A stretch of 61,947 bases of DNA from Nitrospirota bacterium (GTDB lineage: Bacteria > Nitrospirota > Thermodesulfovibrionia > Thermodesulfovibrionales > UBA6898), in contig JAJZPM010000015.1 of assembly GCA_021811105.1 (NCBI GenBank), positions 1 to 61,947 on the forward strand, given 5' to 3'. Below are positions 53,579-61,270 of this stretch, one piece after another. The notes below the pieces were generated by a model, which saw only the letters and a list, made by a program, of their open reading frames with translations, was not told where the DNA came from and made no database searches. A program made the position numbers and the translations under genes. Position 1 is the first letter of the stretch; every line of letters starts with the position of its first letter.

Positions 53579-54700
53579 TTATTCGAGGATCGCGTAGCGT
53601 CTGATCGTCTCGGCCCTTTTTCCTCTTACGCCGAGGTCCTCGATGCGCCTGATCTTTCCCTCCCTCCGCGCCTTGAGAACCCTCTTTGCCGTCTCCGGTC
53701 CGATGCCGGGGATTCTCATGAGCGCCTCCCTGCTGGCGGAGTTGATCCTGACCGGATAGAACCCGGGATGGCTGTTCGCCCAAACCTGCTTCGGGTCCCT
53801 GTCGAGGTGGAGGTTGCCGTCCTTGTCGAAGGGGACCTCCTGTTCGGAGAAGCCGTATCTCCGGAAGAGAAAGTCGACCTGGTAGAGGCGGTGTTCCCGC
53901 ATGAACGGCTCTTTTCCGTCTGGAAGAATCCGCCTTTCCCCTGGTATGTCCGGGTTCCCGAGCCCCTTCTGGTAGGCCGAAAAGTAGACCCTCTTGAAGT
54001 TGAGCCGGCGGTAAAGGTCGCATGTATAACGGATGATTTCGGAGTCGGTCTCGTCGGAGGCGCCCACGATGAATTGCGTCGTGCATTTTATCCTGGAAAA
54101 CCTCATGCCTTCTCCGGTGAGCCTTCCCATCAGCCTGATCGGCCTGATGATGTCTCGGTCAAAATCTTTTTTCCCGGAGAGCAGGTCGAAGTGCTTTTTG
54201 CCGGGCGTCTCGATGTTCAGCGAGACCGCGGTTGAGAGGGAAAGGGCCTCCTCTATCGCCGCGTCGGAAGCGCCCGGGATAATTTTCAGGTGGATGTATC
54301 CGCGGTATTCATGTTTTTCCCTGAGGATGCGGGCGACGGTGTTGATCTTATCCATCGTATAATCGGGCGTGCCGATGACCGAGGAACTCAGGAAGAGGCC
54401 GAAGACCTTCCGCCGCCGGTAGTATTCCATAAAAACGCCGGCCACCTCTTCCGGCTGCAGAGTGCAGCGCCGGACGTTCGACCCCGAGCGCAGTGGACAG
54501 TACCGGCAGTCGTTTGCACAGGCGTTCGAAAGGAGCGTCTTGAGGAGCATAGAATAACCTCCCTGCGGCAGGGCGACCGGATAAAGCCACTTGCCGTCCA
54601 ATCCCCTCGTGCGGCGGTCGCCCTTGCTGGTGCCGCAGGCGCACGCCAGATCATACTGTGAGTCTTCGGAAAGGACCTTCAGTTTCTCGATAGTCTCCAT
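53579..54700 (-). CDS. Radical SAM protein, putative DNA modification/repair (TIGR03916-like)
   Basis: A 373-residue protein. The radical SAM cluster motif is CANDCRYCPLRSG (about 59-71), close to the N-terminus, and the C-terminus has a helix-hairpin-helix DNA-binding segment (ALMRIPGIGPETAKRVLKAR, about 330-350). This pairing matches the family annotated as putative DNA modification/repair radical SAM, which usually neighbours a TIGR03915-type partner (a uracil-DNA-glycosylase-like protein). No such partner is adjacent here. Activity unproven. Confidence 0.9.
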   Translation of the reverse strand: METIEKLKVLSEDSQYDLACACGTSKGDRRTRGLDGKWLYPVALPQGGYSMLLKTLLSNACANDCRYCPLRSGSNVRRCTLQPEEVAGVFMEYYRRRKVFGLFLSSSVIGTPDYTMDKINTVARILREKHEYRGYIHLKIIPGASDAAIEEALSLSTAVSLNIETPGKKHFDLLSGKKDFDRDIIRPIRLMGRLTGEGMRFSRIKCTTQFIVGASDETDSEIIRYTCDLYRRLNFKRVYFSAYQKGLGNPDIPGERRILPDGKEPFMREHRLYQVDFLFRRYGFSEQEVPFDKDGNLHLDRDPKQVWANSHPGFYPVRINSASREALMRIPGIGPETAKRVLKARREGKIRRIEDLGVRGKRAETIRRYAILE

Positions 54701-54718
54701 GGAACAAATTATAGCACG

Positions 54719-54750
54719 GTAGGGGTGGCCATATAGGGCCTCCCCTTTAC
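54719..54750. repeat. GTAGGGGC-type intergenic palindrome, copy E
   Basis: GTAGGGGTGGCC-ATATAG-GGCCTCCCCTTTAC, an inverted repeat in the gap between the divergent radical SAM and small hypothetical genes. Confidence 0.6.
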
Positions 54751-54760
54751 TTTTGGTAGT

Positions 54761-54775
54761 GGTACAGACTGTACC
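54761..54775. promoter_or_regulatory. Perfect inverted repeat GGTACA-GAC-TGTACC (operator candidate)
   Basis: GGTACAGACTGTACC lies in the divergent gap between two genes and fits a dimeric regulator site. A related GGTACAATAAACC half-site follows at 54819. Confidence 0.4.
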
Positions 54776-54866
54776 ATTACCCTACTTTTTGCGTTTTTGC
54801 CATAGGCAAAGCCGATCAGGTACAATAAACCGTTTCTTGTCGCAAAAAAATCGCAGGAGGACGTGT

Positions 54867-55199
54867 ATGCTTCTTGATGTGATCATCGACAAGGATTCGC
54901 TGCCGATAGAAATCCCTAATCCCTATCACCCGGACCTCGAGACTATTGTCGGCAGTATCGGCCGCTTTGCCGCTTCGAAAGGCGCCGACCTTTCCGGTCT
55001 GGACGTCCGGGGACTTATCCCGGCGATGATAAGGGGGGTAGCTGGTTGCGAAAAGGGCTGTCCCGCGAATGCCAAGGACCTTGCTTCTAAAGGATTTCAG
55101 TGCTTTGACCTCGAATACGTCGAGGGAGGGATCCTTACGGCGACGGCATCGGCAGGTGGCGACCGATTATTCTACCTCAAGATGTTTCCCGACTTTTGA
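54867..55199 (+). CDS. Small conserved-looking protein of unknown function
   Basis: A 110-residue protein from ATG 54867, fixed by GCAGGAGGACGTGT. It contains IPNPYHPDLETIVGSIGRF and GVAGCEKGCPANAKDLASKGF, the latter with two cysteines (CEKGC), then a beta-rich end. The Cys pair may bind metal. Its stop is 6 bases from the convergent HPF-like gene. No family recognised. Confidence 0.7.
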   Translation: MLLDVIIDKDSLPIEIPNPYHPDLETIVGSIGRFAASKGADLSGLDVRGLIPAMIRGVAGCEKGCPANAKDLASKGFQCFDLEYVEGGILTATASAGGDRLFYLKMFPDF

Positions 55200-55205
55200 T
55201 GACCT

Positions 55206-55784
55206 TCAGCGCCTTCTATGGTATGCCCTTGCCTTCCTCAAGATCTTGACGGAGCTGGCCTGGGGCCCTTTCTCACCTTCCTCTTCCTCGAAACGGACCT
55301 CGTTTCCTTTTTTTAGTTTCCCGAAACCGTCGAGCACGCTGTTTTGGTGAAAGTAGATCTCCCGTCCTCCGAAACTTTCGATGAAGCCGTAGCCTTCGCT
55401 GCGGAAGATCTTGGTCACCACACCGTGGGGCAGAAGATCGTGGGCTTTCACTTCCCTGGCCAGTTTGAGTGAATATTCTTCGAGCTGGCGGGCGGCGTCG
55501 TCGAAGGCATGGCGGACCGCGACGTATATGTTTTCGTTGACCTGATGAAAGGGGTTCTCCCGGCTTGCCACGATCTGTTTTCGCGGCACGTTCAGCGTGA
55601 TTGTCGCCCGGAAGAGGTTGCCGTCCTGATGCCTCTTGTGCGGCATTCCGACGACGACCCTGCAACTCACGATCGCGGGGAAGAACTTCTCGATCTTCTC
55701 CGCGAGGGTGTTGACCTCACCCTCTATGCTCTCCTTGTATTGCGGCTGTAAGTTCTTGTATGTAACCTTAAGCGGTACCTGCAT
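55206..55784 (-). CDS. Hibernation factor (HPF/RaiA-like) fused to a cold-shock domain
   Basis: A 192-residue protein. Residues 1-110 are the ribosome hibernation (HPF/S30AE) domain, with KVTYKNLQPQYKESIEGEV and FRATITLNVPRKQIVA. Residues 118-185 form a cold-shock/OB fold (HGVVTKIFRSEGYGFIES..., EIYFHQNSVL, GNEVRFEEEEGEKGPQA) with the RNA-binding FGFI-like pattern GYGFIES and YFHQNS. It is therefore an RNA-binding ribosome factor, likely active in stress or stationary phase. Such fusions occur in several bacteria but are poorly characterised. Confidence 0.9.
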   Translation of the reverse strand: MQVPLKVTYKNLQPQYKESIEGEVNTLAEKIEKFFPAIVSCRVVVGMPHKRHQDGNLFRATITLNVPRKQIVASRENPFHQVNENIYVAVRHAFDDAARQLEEYSLKLAREVKAHDLLPHGVVTKIFRSEGYGFIESFGGREIYFHQNSVLDGFGKLKKGNEVRFEEEEGEKGPQASSVKILRKARAYHRRR

Positions 55785-55857
55785 ATTCCCATGCTACCGG
55801 CGAATCCTGGGTCTGTCAACTCTTATCCGCCATGGCATGCAGGCTGCTCCTGCACGG

Positions 55858-55893
55858 ACAAAAAAATCCCCGGCTCAGGAGTGGCCGGGGAAA
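55858..55893 (-). terminator. Rho-independent terminator of hsp20
   Basis: On the minus strand CCCCGGCCACTCCTGAGCCG continues GGG then ATTTTTTTG: a GC-rich stem with a following T-run, just past the hsp20 stop. Confidence 0.8.
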
Positions 55894-55901
55894 GTCGGTG
55901 A

Positions 55902-56384
55902 TTACTCGATAGAGATGGTCTTGCTTTTCTGGACCGCTTCTGCCGACTTCGGAATCCTGATTTCGAGCACTCCGTTTTCGAGGTGAGCCTTCGCCTTTCC
56001 CGAGTCCATGCCGCCGGGCAGTTCAAAGCTGCGGGAGAATCTTCCATAGCTCGACTCGTACCTGTAATAATCTTTCTTTTCCACCTTATCCTCATGTTTC
56101 TTTTCGCCCGATATCGTCAGCATGTTGTCGGAAATATCGATCGCGACGTCGCTTTTCTTCACGCCGGGCAGGTCCGCCCTGACAACGATATCCTTGCCCT
56201 CTTCGTACATGTCTATGGCAGGTGAAAACTCTTCAAATTCCGCTGGTCTCAACCCTGTCCATAACGGCGATCTCAACAGCGAAAATGGTCTCATCCAGGA
56301 CTCTTCTAACCACTTTTCCATGTCTTCGAACGGAGTAACGAATCTCGGCTTATCGGCCCTGACAAGTTCTTTCGTTCCTTTCAT
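55902..56384 (-). CDS. hsp20: Small heat shock protein (Hsp20/alpha-crystallin)
   Basis: An ATP-independent chaperone of 160 residues. The alpha-crystallin domain (about 55-150) includes PAIDMYEEGKDIVVRADLPG, KKSDVAIDISDNMLTISGEK and GRFSRSFELPGGMD, followed by the LENGVLEIRIPKS signature. The C-terminal IxI-type motif is replaced by KTISIE. It has its own promoter and terminator, consistent with stress-driven monocistronic expression. Confidence 0.93.
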   Translation of the reverse strand: MKGTKELVRADKPRFVTPFEDMEKWLEESWMRPFSLLRSPLWTGLRPAEFEEFSPAIDMYEEGKDIVVRADLPGVKKSDVAIDISDNMLTISGEKKHEDKVEKKDYYRYESSYGRFSRSFELPGGMDSGKAKAHLENGVLEIRIPKSAEAVQKSKTISIE

Positions 56385-56430
56385 TGTTTACACCCCCTTT
56401 CTTTAATCAGGAGTCTTTTACTTCATATTC

Positions 56431-56459
56431 AATATATCTCGAACGCGGGTAGAATACAA
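56431..56459 (-). promoter_or_regulatory. Sigma-70-like promoter of hsp20
   Basis: On the minus strand TTGTAT (56454-56459) and TATATT (56431-56436) are spaced by 17 bases, with AAGAAAGGGGGTG as the ribosome-binding region before the ATG at 56384. No CIRCE repeat was seen. Confidence 0.45.
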
Positions 56460-56628
56460 AACCGAAAAACCGCTGAAAAAAGCCGAAAATTTGGCGGGAA
56501 GATAAATTAAGACTATATAACTCCTCTTTTAAAAGAATAGCCAACCCAATCAGCGCCTTAGATTTCACATTTCACGTTTGGCGTCTTTTTCTTGACTTTC
56601 CTTCTCTTTTGCGCTATTTTTTAAAAAT

Positions 56629-56877
56629 ATGGATATAAGTTCGAAACTGACTGTAATAATAGCGATTTTTTCGCTGACCCTGTTGATCAACCTCTTTTTC
56701 GGTCGTCTTAGAACGAGAACGAGGAAGTTTTCGCTGAACTGGTTTCTCTGTATCCACCTGCCGATTCCCTTTGTTTTTCTGGCGAGAGTCTCTTCTCATG
56801 TCAGCGCCTGGTATATCCCGCTTTTTGTCGTGGCGGCACTCGGCGGCCAAGTCCTTGGCGGGAAGATAGAGATCTGA
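56629..56877 (+). CDS. Small membrane protein of unknown function
   Basis: An 82-residue protein with two or three hydrophobic helices: VIIAIFSLTLLINLFF, NWFLCIHLPIPFVFL and AWYIPLFVVAALGGQVLGG, joined by a basic loop (RLRTRTRKF). No ribosome-binding site is evident. It ends 2 bases before the alcohol dehydrogenase gene and is probably its operon partner. No family recognised. Confidence 0.6.
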   Translation: MDISSKLTVIIAIFSLTLLINLFFGRLRTRTRKFSLNWFLCIHLPIPFVFLARVSSHVSAWYIPLFVVAALGGQVLGGKIEI

Positions 56878-56879
56878 TC

Positions 56880-57896
56880 GTGCTATCGGCCATTTTGTCC
56901 AGACCGGGCGAAATAGAACTGCGGGAAGTCGCCATACCGGAACCCTCCCAGGGTGAACTTCTCGTTGAGGTGAAGTCTTCGCTAACCTGCGGGACCGACC
57001 TGAAGGCCTTTTTAAGGGGGCACGCGCTCATACCGATGCCGGGCCCCTTCGGCCATGAGTTCTCGGGCGTAGTGGTCGAGAAGGGCAAGGGCGTACCTAA
57101 ATTCAAGGTCGGCGACCCGGTTATGGCGGTGCACAGCGCCCCCTGCCTGGAATGCGCATACTGCAAAAAGAAGCTCTTCAACCTGTGTGAAAACATTATG
57201 GCGTCAAAGGTGCTCGGCGCATTTTCAGAATATATCCTCGTACCGAAGCACATCGTCAAGCAGAACGTCTTCAAGAAGCCGAAGGGTCTTACTTTCGCCG
57301 AGGCCGCGTTTCTGGAGCCGCTGTCGTGTGTGGTGCATGGGATGGAGAATCTCCGGATCGGAAAGGAAGATACCGTTTTCATCATCGGCGCGGGCCCGAT
57401 CGGACTCCTCCACCTGCTTCTCGCAAAAGCGAAGGGGGCAAGAGTCATGATCACGGGGCTCGAGGAAGAAAGGCTCAAGACCGCCAAAAAGCTGGGAGCT
57501 GACCTTGTCTTCGACCCTTCCCAGACGATAAAATCGGTGCGTGACTTTACCGGAGGCATCGGGGCCGATTATATCTTCGAGTGCACGGGGCAGCCGGATA
57601 TCTGGGAGGCGGCTGTGGAGTATGTGCGAAGGGGGGGGACGGTGGTCCTCTTCGGCGGCTGCAAAAGCGGGGCGATTGTCAGATTCAAGGCGGAGCGGCT
57701 TCACTACGACGAGATCGACCTGAGGGGGACCTTCCATTTTACGCCCCAGGATGTGGCGAAGGCCTACGGGCTCCTGAAGGACCGAAAGATAGATGCCCGG
57801 AAACTGATATCCGGCACCTATCCCCTCTGTGAGATCAAAGAAGTATTTGCCAGGCTTGTCAAGGGCGACGGCATCAAATACGCGTTGATGCCGTAA
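56880..57896 (+). CDS. Zinc-dependent alcohol dehydrogenase (MDR family)
   Basis: A medium-chain dehydrogenase of 338 residues. The catalytic zinc ligands lie in SLTCGTDLKAF (Cys about 38) and FGHEFSG (His about 59); structural zinc is bound by CLECAYCKKKLFNLC. The NAD(P)-binding Rossmann motif is FIIGAGPIGLLHLLL. The pattern resembles threonine/sorbitol dehydrogenases and glucose dehydrogenase, but the substrate cannot be told. It uses a GTG start at 56880. Confidence 0.87.
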   Translation: MLSAILSRPGEIELREVAIPEPSQGELLVEVKSSLTCGTDLKAFLRGHALIPMPGPFGHEFSGVVVEKGKGVPKFKVGDPVMAVHSAPCLECAYCKKKLFNLCENIMASKVLGAFSEYILVPKHIVKQNVFKKPKGLTFAEAAFLEPLSCVVHGMENLRIGKEDTVFIIGAGPIGLLHLLLAKAKGARVMITGLEEERLKTAKKLGADLVFDPSQTIKSVRDFTGGIGADYIFECTGQPDIWEAAVEYVRRGGTVVLFGGCKSGAIVRFKAERLHYDEIDLRGTFHFTPQDVAKAYGLLKDRKIDARKLISGTYPLCEIKEVFARLVKGDGIKYALMP

Positions 57897-58015
57897 AAGT
57901 AAACACCTCGCGTCTCACGTCTTACACCTCACGTCTTTCCCTTTTTTTAACAATTTCCTTCAACGCGCGGGCATTCCGTATCGCAGATGCGCCGTGGCAG
58001 TTGTTGAACATCACA

Positions 58016-58035
58016 TTATGTGCTTAAGCACATAA
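58016..58035. repeat. 20-base perfect palindrome upstream of the mer operon
   Basis: TTATGTGCTTAAGCACATAA is its own reverse complement. Another pair, TTATGTTG (58042) with CAACATAA (58115), brackets the following stretch. The 57897-58248 gap holds no gene; its beginning has CTCACGTCTTACACCTCACG, a TCAC-type repeat. Confidence 0.55.
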
Positions 58036-58198
58036 CGTTTTTTATGTTGCGGATTCACTTATGTGTTATTGCTTTTGAATCTCCTGATAACTGCGAGATA
58101 TTATTGTTAATGCCACAACATAAGATAATCCTCCCTATCTCCCTCTTTTTTGCTCAGAAAATCAGCGTATCGCTATGCGGAAACATCTAAAAAAACTC

Positions 58199-58230
58199 TT
58201 GACTCTGGACCTGACTCCAGACTGTATAAT
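58199..58230 (+). promoter_or_regulatory. MerR-type promoter/operator of the mer operon
   Basis: TTGACT (58199-58204) and TATAAT (58225-58230) are spaced by an over-long 20 bases that contain the inverted repeat TCTGGA-CCTGAC-TCCAGA. Long spacing with a central dyad is the signature of promoters remodelled by MerR-family activators. Confidence 0.75.
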
Positions 58231-58248
58231 TAAATTAGAGGCAAGAAG

Positions 58249-58842
58249 ATGAAATACTTAACGATAGGTCAGTTGGCAAGAAAGGCGGAAGTGAATATAG
58301 ACACGATCCGGTACTATGAAAGAAGAGGTTTGATTTCCCCATCCAACCGAAAGGAATCCGGGTACCGGCAGTATCTTGATGATACCGTCGTCCGCATACA
58401 CTTCATCAAGCATGCGAAGGAACTCGGCTTTTCCCTTGATGAGATAGCCGAACTCCTCTCCTTAAAGCTGGATCCGAAGACAAAATGCGGGGACGTCAGG
58501 AAAAAGGCGCAGGAAAAGATCAACGAGATCGAGGGTAAAATCCAGATACTGGAGAGAATGCGACAAACACTTGTTCGACTGACGAGGATGTGCGAAGAAG
58601 GAAGGCAAGTAAGCGAATGTCCGGTACTCGAAGCGCTGGACGAGAATCCCGGCGTTGAAGAAGCGAGGCCTTTTGGTCGGGGTAGGTTTGAGCGCCTTTA
58701 CGTCTTACCTCGATTATGTTCTTTTTCCGGCTCTGGCGATTCTGCTTATCCTGACCATTGTCTCTTACGGAAAATGGAGACGTATGCAAGGCGGCGAGAA
58801 GTGAGCCGTGCACACCTGGTTTCAACCGGAGGTGAAAGATGA
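58249..58842 (+). CDS. merR: Mercury-responsive regulator MerR with abnormal C-terminal extension
   Basis: The N-terminal 137 residues are a normal MerR: DNA-binding TIGQLARKAEVNIDTIRYYE and the three mercury-binding Cys in TKCGDVR, TRMCEEG and SECPVLEAL. Typical MerR ends about there. Here the frame runs on 60 more residues with unrelated, Arg-rich sequence, because a deletion has joined merR to the remains of merF read out of frame. The stop overlaps merA (ATGA). The long spacer promoter upstream should be its target. Metal binding looks intact. Confidence 0.88.
   Translation: MKYLTIGQLARKAEVNIDTIRYYERRGLISPSNRKESGYRQYLDDTVVRIHFIKHAKELGFSLDEIAELLSLKLDPKTKCGDVRKKAQEKINEIEGKIQILERMRQTLVRLTRMCEEGRQVSECPVLEALDENPGVEEARPFGRGRFERLYVLPRLCSFSGSGDSAYPDHCLLRKMETYARRREVSRAHLVSTGGER
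58667..58804 (+). pseudogene. merF remnant (mercury transporter C-terminal half)
   Basis: In a different frame from merR, 45 codons read GLLVGVGLSAFTSYLDYV and LFPALAILLILTIVSYGKW, then a basic tail and TGA 58802-58804. This matches the second half of MerF-type mercury importers. The first helix with its vicinal cysteines and the start are missing, so a deletion has fused the end of merR to merF. Mercury uptake by MerF is therefore lost. Confidence 0.7.
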
Positions 58843-60242
58843 AAAGATACGATCTTATTATAATCGGCGGAGGGGCGGCCGCCTTTGGCGCTGCCATTCA
58901 TGCAAATGAGCTCCATTCTAATGCCGCGCTGATCAACGCTGGCCTTCCTCTCGGCGGCACATGTGTCAATGTCGGCTGTGTGCCCTCGAAAACGCTCCTT
59001 TACGCGGGGGAAATCCTTCATCTCGCAAAGCACCACGGCATCCCCGGCATAAAAATTGAGCAGGTTGAATTCGACTTCAGGAAGGTCGTTGCGGATGAAC
59101 TCGCTCTTGTTGAGAGGTTGCGCAAGGAGAAGTATGAAAAGGTCCTGAGCAGTCTCAATCATGTTACTCTTCTTGAGGGAAAGGCAAAATTTATCTCAAA
59201 AGACGCGGTGAGAGTAAACGGACAGGACCTCCACGCTGATAAGTTCATCATAGCCACCGGTTCGACAGCATCCGCACCGCCGATTGAGGGCATCCGTGAG
59301 GCGGGCTTTTTAACCCATATCGAGGCGTTGAAGTTGGAGAAGCAACCCAAGGAACTGATTGTGATCGGTGCAGGCCCCCTTGGACTTGAATTCGGGCAGA
59401 TGTATGCCCGCTTCGGCACAAAGGTAACAATTCTTGAACGCATGCCCTCCCTTTTTCCGCCTTCAGAAAAGGAACTCGTTGATCGTCTCGCTCTTATTTT
59501 TGCTCAGGAGGGGATCGCTGTCAGGTCAAGTGTGGAAGTCAGGCGAGCCTGGAAGGAAGGCGATAAGAAGGTTCTTTCATACATCGCGGAAGGGAAGGAA
59601 GAAAAGGTCTCAGGTGACGAAATACTGCTTGCTACGGGCAAGATCCCCAACACCCAGGAATTAGGGCTTGAACAAGCGGGTGTCGAGACCGACAGGCGAA
59701 AGGCTATTGCCGTCGACGAACACCTGCAGACCTCGCAGCCTCACATCTTTGCGGCAGGAGATGTGACAAATCTCCTGTTGCGGCTCGAAATCACGGCAGG
59801 GCATGAAGGAACGCTTGCGGCGGAGAATGCCCTCACGGGTTCCGGGAAAAGTATCGATTACAATACCGTGCCGTATACCATCTTTACCGATCCACAACTT
59901 GCCGGGGTAGGCTTTACCGAAGAAGAGCAGATGAGAAAGATTGGAGTTTGCGATTGTCGGACCGTGTCGTTTAGGGATGTCCCGAAGGCGATCATCATGC
60001 GGAGGACCGAAGGGCTTATCAAGATGGCCGTTCATCCCGAGACACGGCAGATCATGGGCGTCCACATCCTCGCGCCGTACGCCGGAGAACTCATAGCCGG
60101 GGCGATGATGCTTGTGAAAAACAGAAACACTATCGACGACGTGGTGGATTCACTGCCTATGTTCCCGACTCTTTCCGAATCGATAAAACTTGCGGCGCTT
60201 TCCTTTATGAAGGACATTTCAAAATTGAGTTGTTGTGTATAG
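58839..60242 (+). CDS. merA: Mercuric reductase
   Basis: A flavoprotein disulfide oxidoreductase reducing Hg(II) to Hg(0) with NADPH, 467 residues. FAD binding: LIIIGGGAAAFGAAIHANE; redox-active Cys pair in GGTCVNVGCVPSKTLLYAGE; NAD(P) site VIGAGPLGLEFGQMYARFG; C-terminal vicinal cysteines LSCCV. The N-terminal heavy-metal domain of longer MerA proteins is absent, as in many environmental forms. GGAGGTGAAAG precedes the ATG, overlapping the merR stop. Confidence 0.94.
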   Translation: MKRYDLIIIGGGAAAFGAAIHANELHSNAALINAGLPLGGTCVNVGCVPSKTLLYAGEILHLAKHHGIPGIKIEQVEFDFRKVVADELALVERLRKEKYEKVLSSLNHVTLLEGKAKFISKDAVRVNGQDLHADKFIIATGSTASAPPIEGIREAGFLTHIEALKLEKQPKELIVIGAGPLGLEFGQMYARFGTKVTILERMPSLFPPSEKELVDRLALIFAQEGIAVRSSVEVRRAWKEGDKKVLSYIAEGKEEKVSGDEILLATGKIPNTQELGLEQAGVETDRRKAIAVDEHLQTSQPHIFAAGDVTNLLLRLEITAGHEGTLAAENALTGSGKSIDYNTVPYTIFTDPQLAGVGFTEEEQMRKIGVCDCRTVSFRDVPKAIIMRRTEGLIKMAVHPETRQIMGVHILAPYAGELIAGAMMLVKNRNTIDDVVDSLPMFPTLSESIKLAALSFMKDISKLSCCV

Positions 60243-60258
60243 GCACAGGAGGACATTA

Positions 60259-60474
60259 ATGAAGATCGACTGCTATATTTCACAGGGATGCGGCTCCGAG
60301 GAAGCATTGAAAGAGAACATCGCTCGCGCTCTTGAAGCCGAAAAGATTCATGCCGAAGTAGGCATTCACAGGATCAGCAATGAAAGAGCTTCTGAATTGA
60401 AGCTCAGTGGATCGCCATCAATATTTATTGACGGAGAAGAATTGCAGCCGCAGGGTGTCGCCGGGTTTTCCTGA
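60259..60474 (+). CDS. Thioredoxin-like domain ending at an in-frame UGA (possible Sec codon), upstream part of a merB fusion
   Basis: ATG 60259 follows CACAGGAGGACATTA. The 71 residues (KIDCYISQGCGSEEAL... SGSPSIFIDGEELQPQGVAG) match the mer-associated thioredoxin-like family, with CGSE at the usual Cys-x-x-Cys place. Relatives, as I recall them, continue GF-x-Cys-Arg-...-DESGR-...-PSVETLR. Here the Cys position is TGA (60472-60474) and the next codons, in the same frame, give RMFKDESGRLVNVPSVETLR. So the reading frame runs on into merB. Either UGA encodes selenocysteine or the gene has a nonsense mutation. Confidence 0.7.
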   Translation: MKIDCYISQGCGSEEALKENIARALEAEKIHAEVGIHRISNERASELKLSGSPSIFIDGEELQPQGVAGFS

Positions 60475-60477
60475 AGA

Positions 60478-61245
60478 ATGTTCAAGGACGAGTCGGGCAG
60501 GCTCGTGAATGTTCCTTCAGTGGAGACGCTGCGAAAAGCGATGAAAGAGCGTACTTGTAAAGGAAGGAATACGTCCGATAAAGCTCAGTCCCCTCTGAAA
60601 AGTCTCATGGACCAGATCGGCGAAACGGTAAGGGGCAGACTGGCGGATGCGCGACTGAGTCCGTCAGAAGACGACGCGCGCAAATTCATTTTGAGGGAAT
60701 TCGCCAGGATCGGCAAGCCCCCATCAGAGAACGCTATTGCCGAGGCGATGAATCTTCCGACAATCGAATCGGCTAACCAGCTTGTTGAAAAACTGCACAA
60801 GGCGGACATCCTGACGAAGGAAGGCGATGAAATCATTTCAGCGTATCCTTTTTCCGCAAGAGCAACCCGCCATAGGGTTATTTTTAAGGACGGGCATGAG
60901 GTCTATGCGCTTTGTGCAACGGACGCTATGGGCATTCATTTCATGCTCCGCGAAGATATTGCCGTCCGATCCCGCTGCCCTGAATGTGAAAGTGAAATGA
61001 AAATCGAGCTGAAGGACGGCGAGGTCATCTCCTGTGTTCCTGAAGGCGTGGTTGAATTCGTCAGCAGCCGGGAGCAGTGCGGATGCACCGCAAAGACCTT
61101 CTGCCCGTTCATGAATTTCTTTTGCTCCGAGGCACATCTGGAAAAATGGCAAGACAAAAACCCAGTCTACGGAAAAGGGGAAATGTATCGTCTTCACCAG
61201 GTGCTGGAGCATGGGAAGTATATTTTCGGCGACTTCCTGAAATAG
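60478..61245 (+). CDS. merB: Organomercurial lyase (MerB), C-terminal part of a UGA-linked fusion
   Basis: Cleaves carbon-mercury bonds and passes Hg(II) to MerA. The catalytic Cys-Asp pair is YALCATDAMG and the second Cys lies in AKTFCPFMNFFCS. The MerB core begins around SLMDQIGETVRGRLAD (about residue 42). The first roughly 30 residues (FKDESGRLVNVPSVETLRKA) belong to the upstream thioredoxin-like domain, so ATG 60478 is unlikely to be a genuine start, and no ribosome-binding site precedes it. Expression needs UGA readthrough or reinitiation 3 bases after the stop. The C-terminus is intact. Confidence 0.85.
   Translation: MFKDESGRLVNVPSVETLRKAMKERTCKGRNTSDKAQSPLKSLMDQIGETVRGRLADARLSPSEDDARKFILREFARIGKPPSENAIAEAMNLPTIESANQLVEKLHKADILTKEGDEIISAYPFSARATRHRVIFKDGHEVYALCATDAMGIHFMLREDIAVRSRCPECESEMKIELKDGEVISCVPEGVVEFVSSREQCGCTAKTFCPFMNFFCSEAHLEKWQDKNPVYGKGEMYRLHQVLEHGKYIFGDFLK
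60488..60506 (+). promoter_or_regulatory. Candidate bacterial SECIS hairpin
   Basis: ACGAG-TCGGGCAGG-CTCGT forms a 5-bp stem with a 9-base loop starting 18 bases after the in-frame UGA. Bacterial SECIS elements are small hairpins at about this distance with a G-rich loop. It is short and could be chance. Confidence 0.35.
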
Positions 61246-61270
61246 ACAGACTTCAATTTCGGAGGAAAAG

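Noticed and set aside
60478-60480. ATG 60478 as the true start of merB
   Set aside because: No ribosome-binding site, and the first roughly 30 residues belong to the preceding thioredoxin-like domain. It is kept only as a coordinate for the downstream part.
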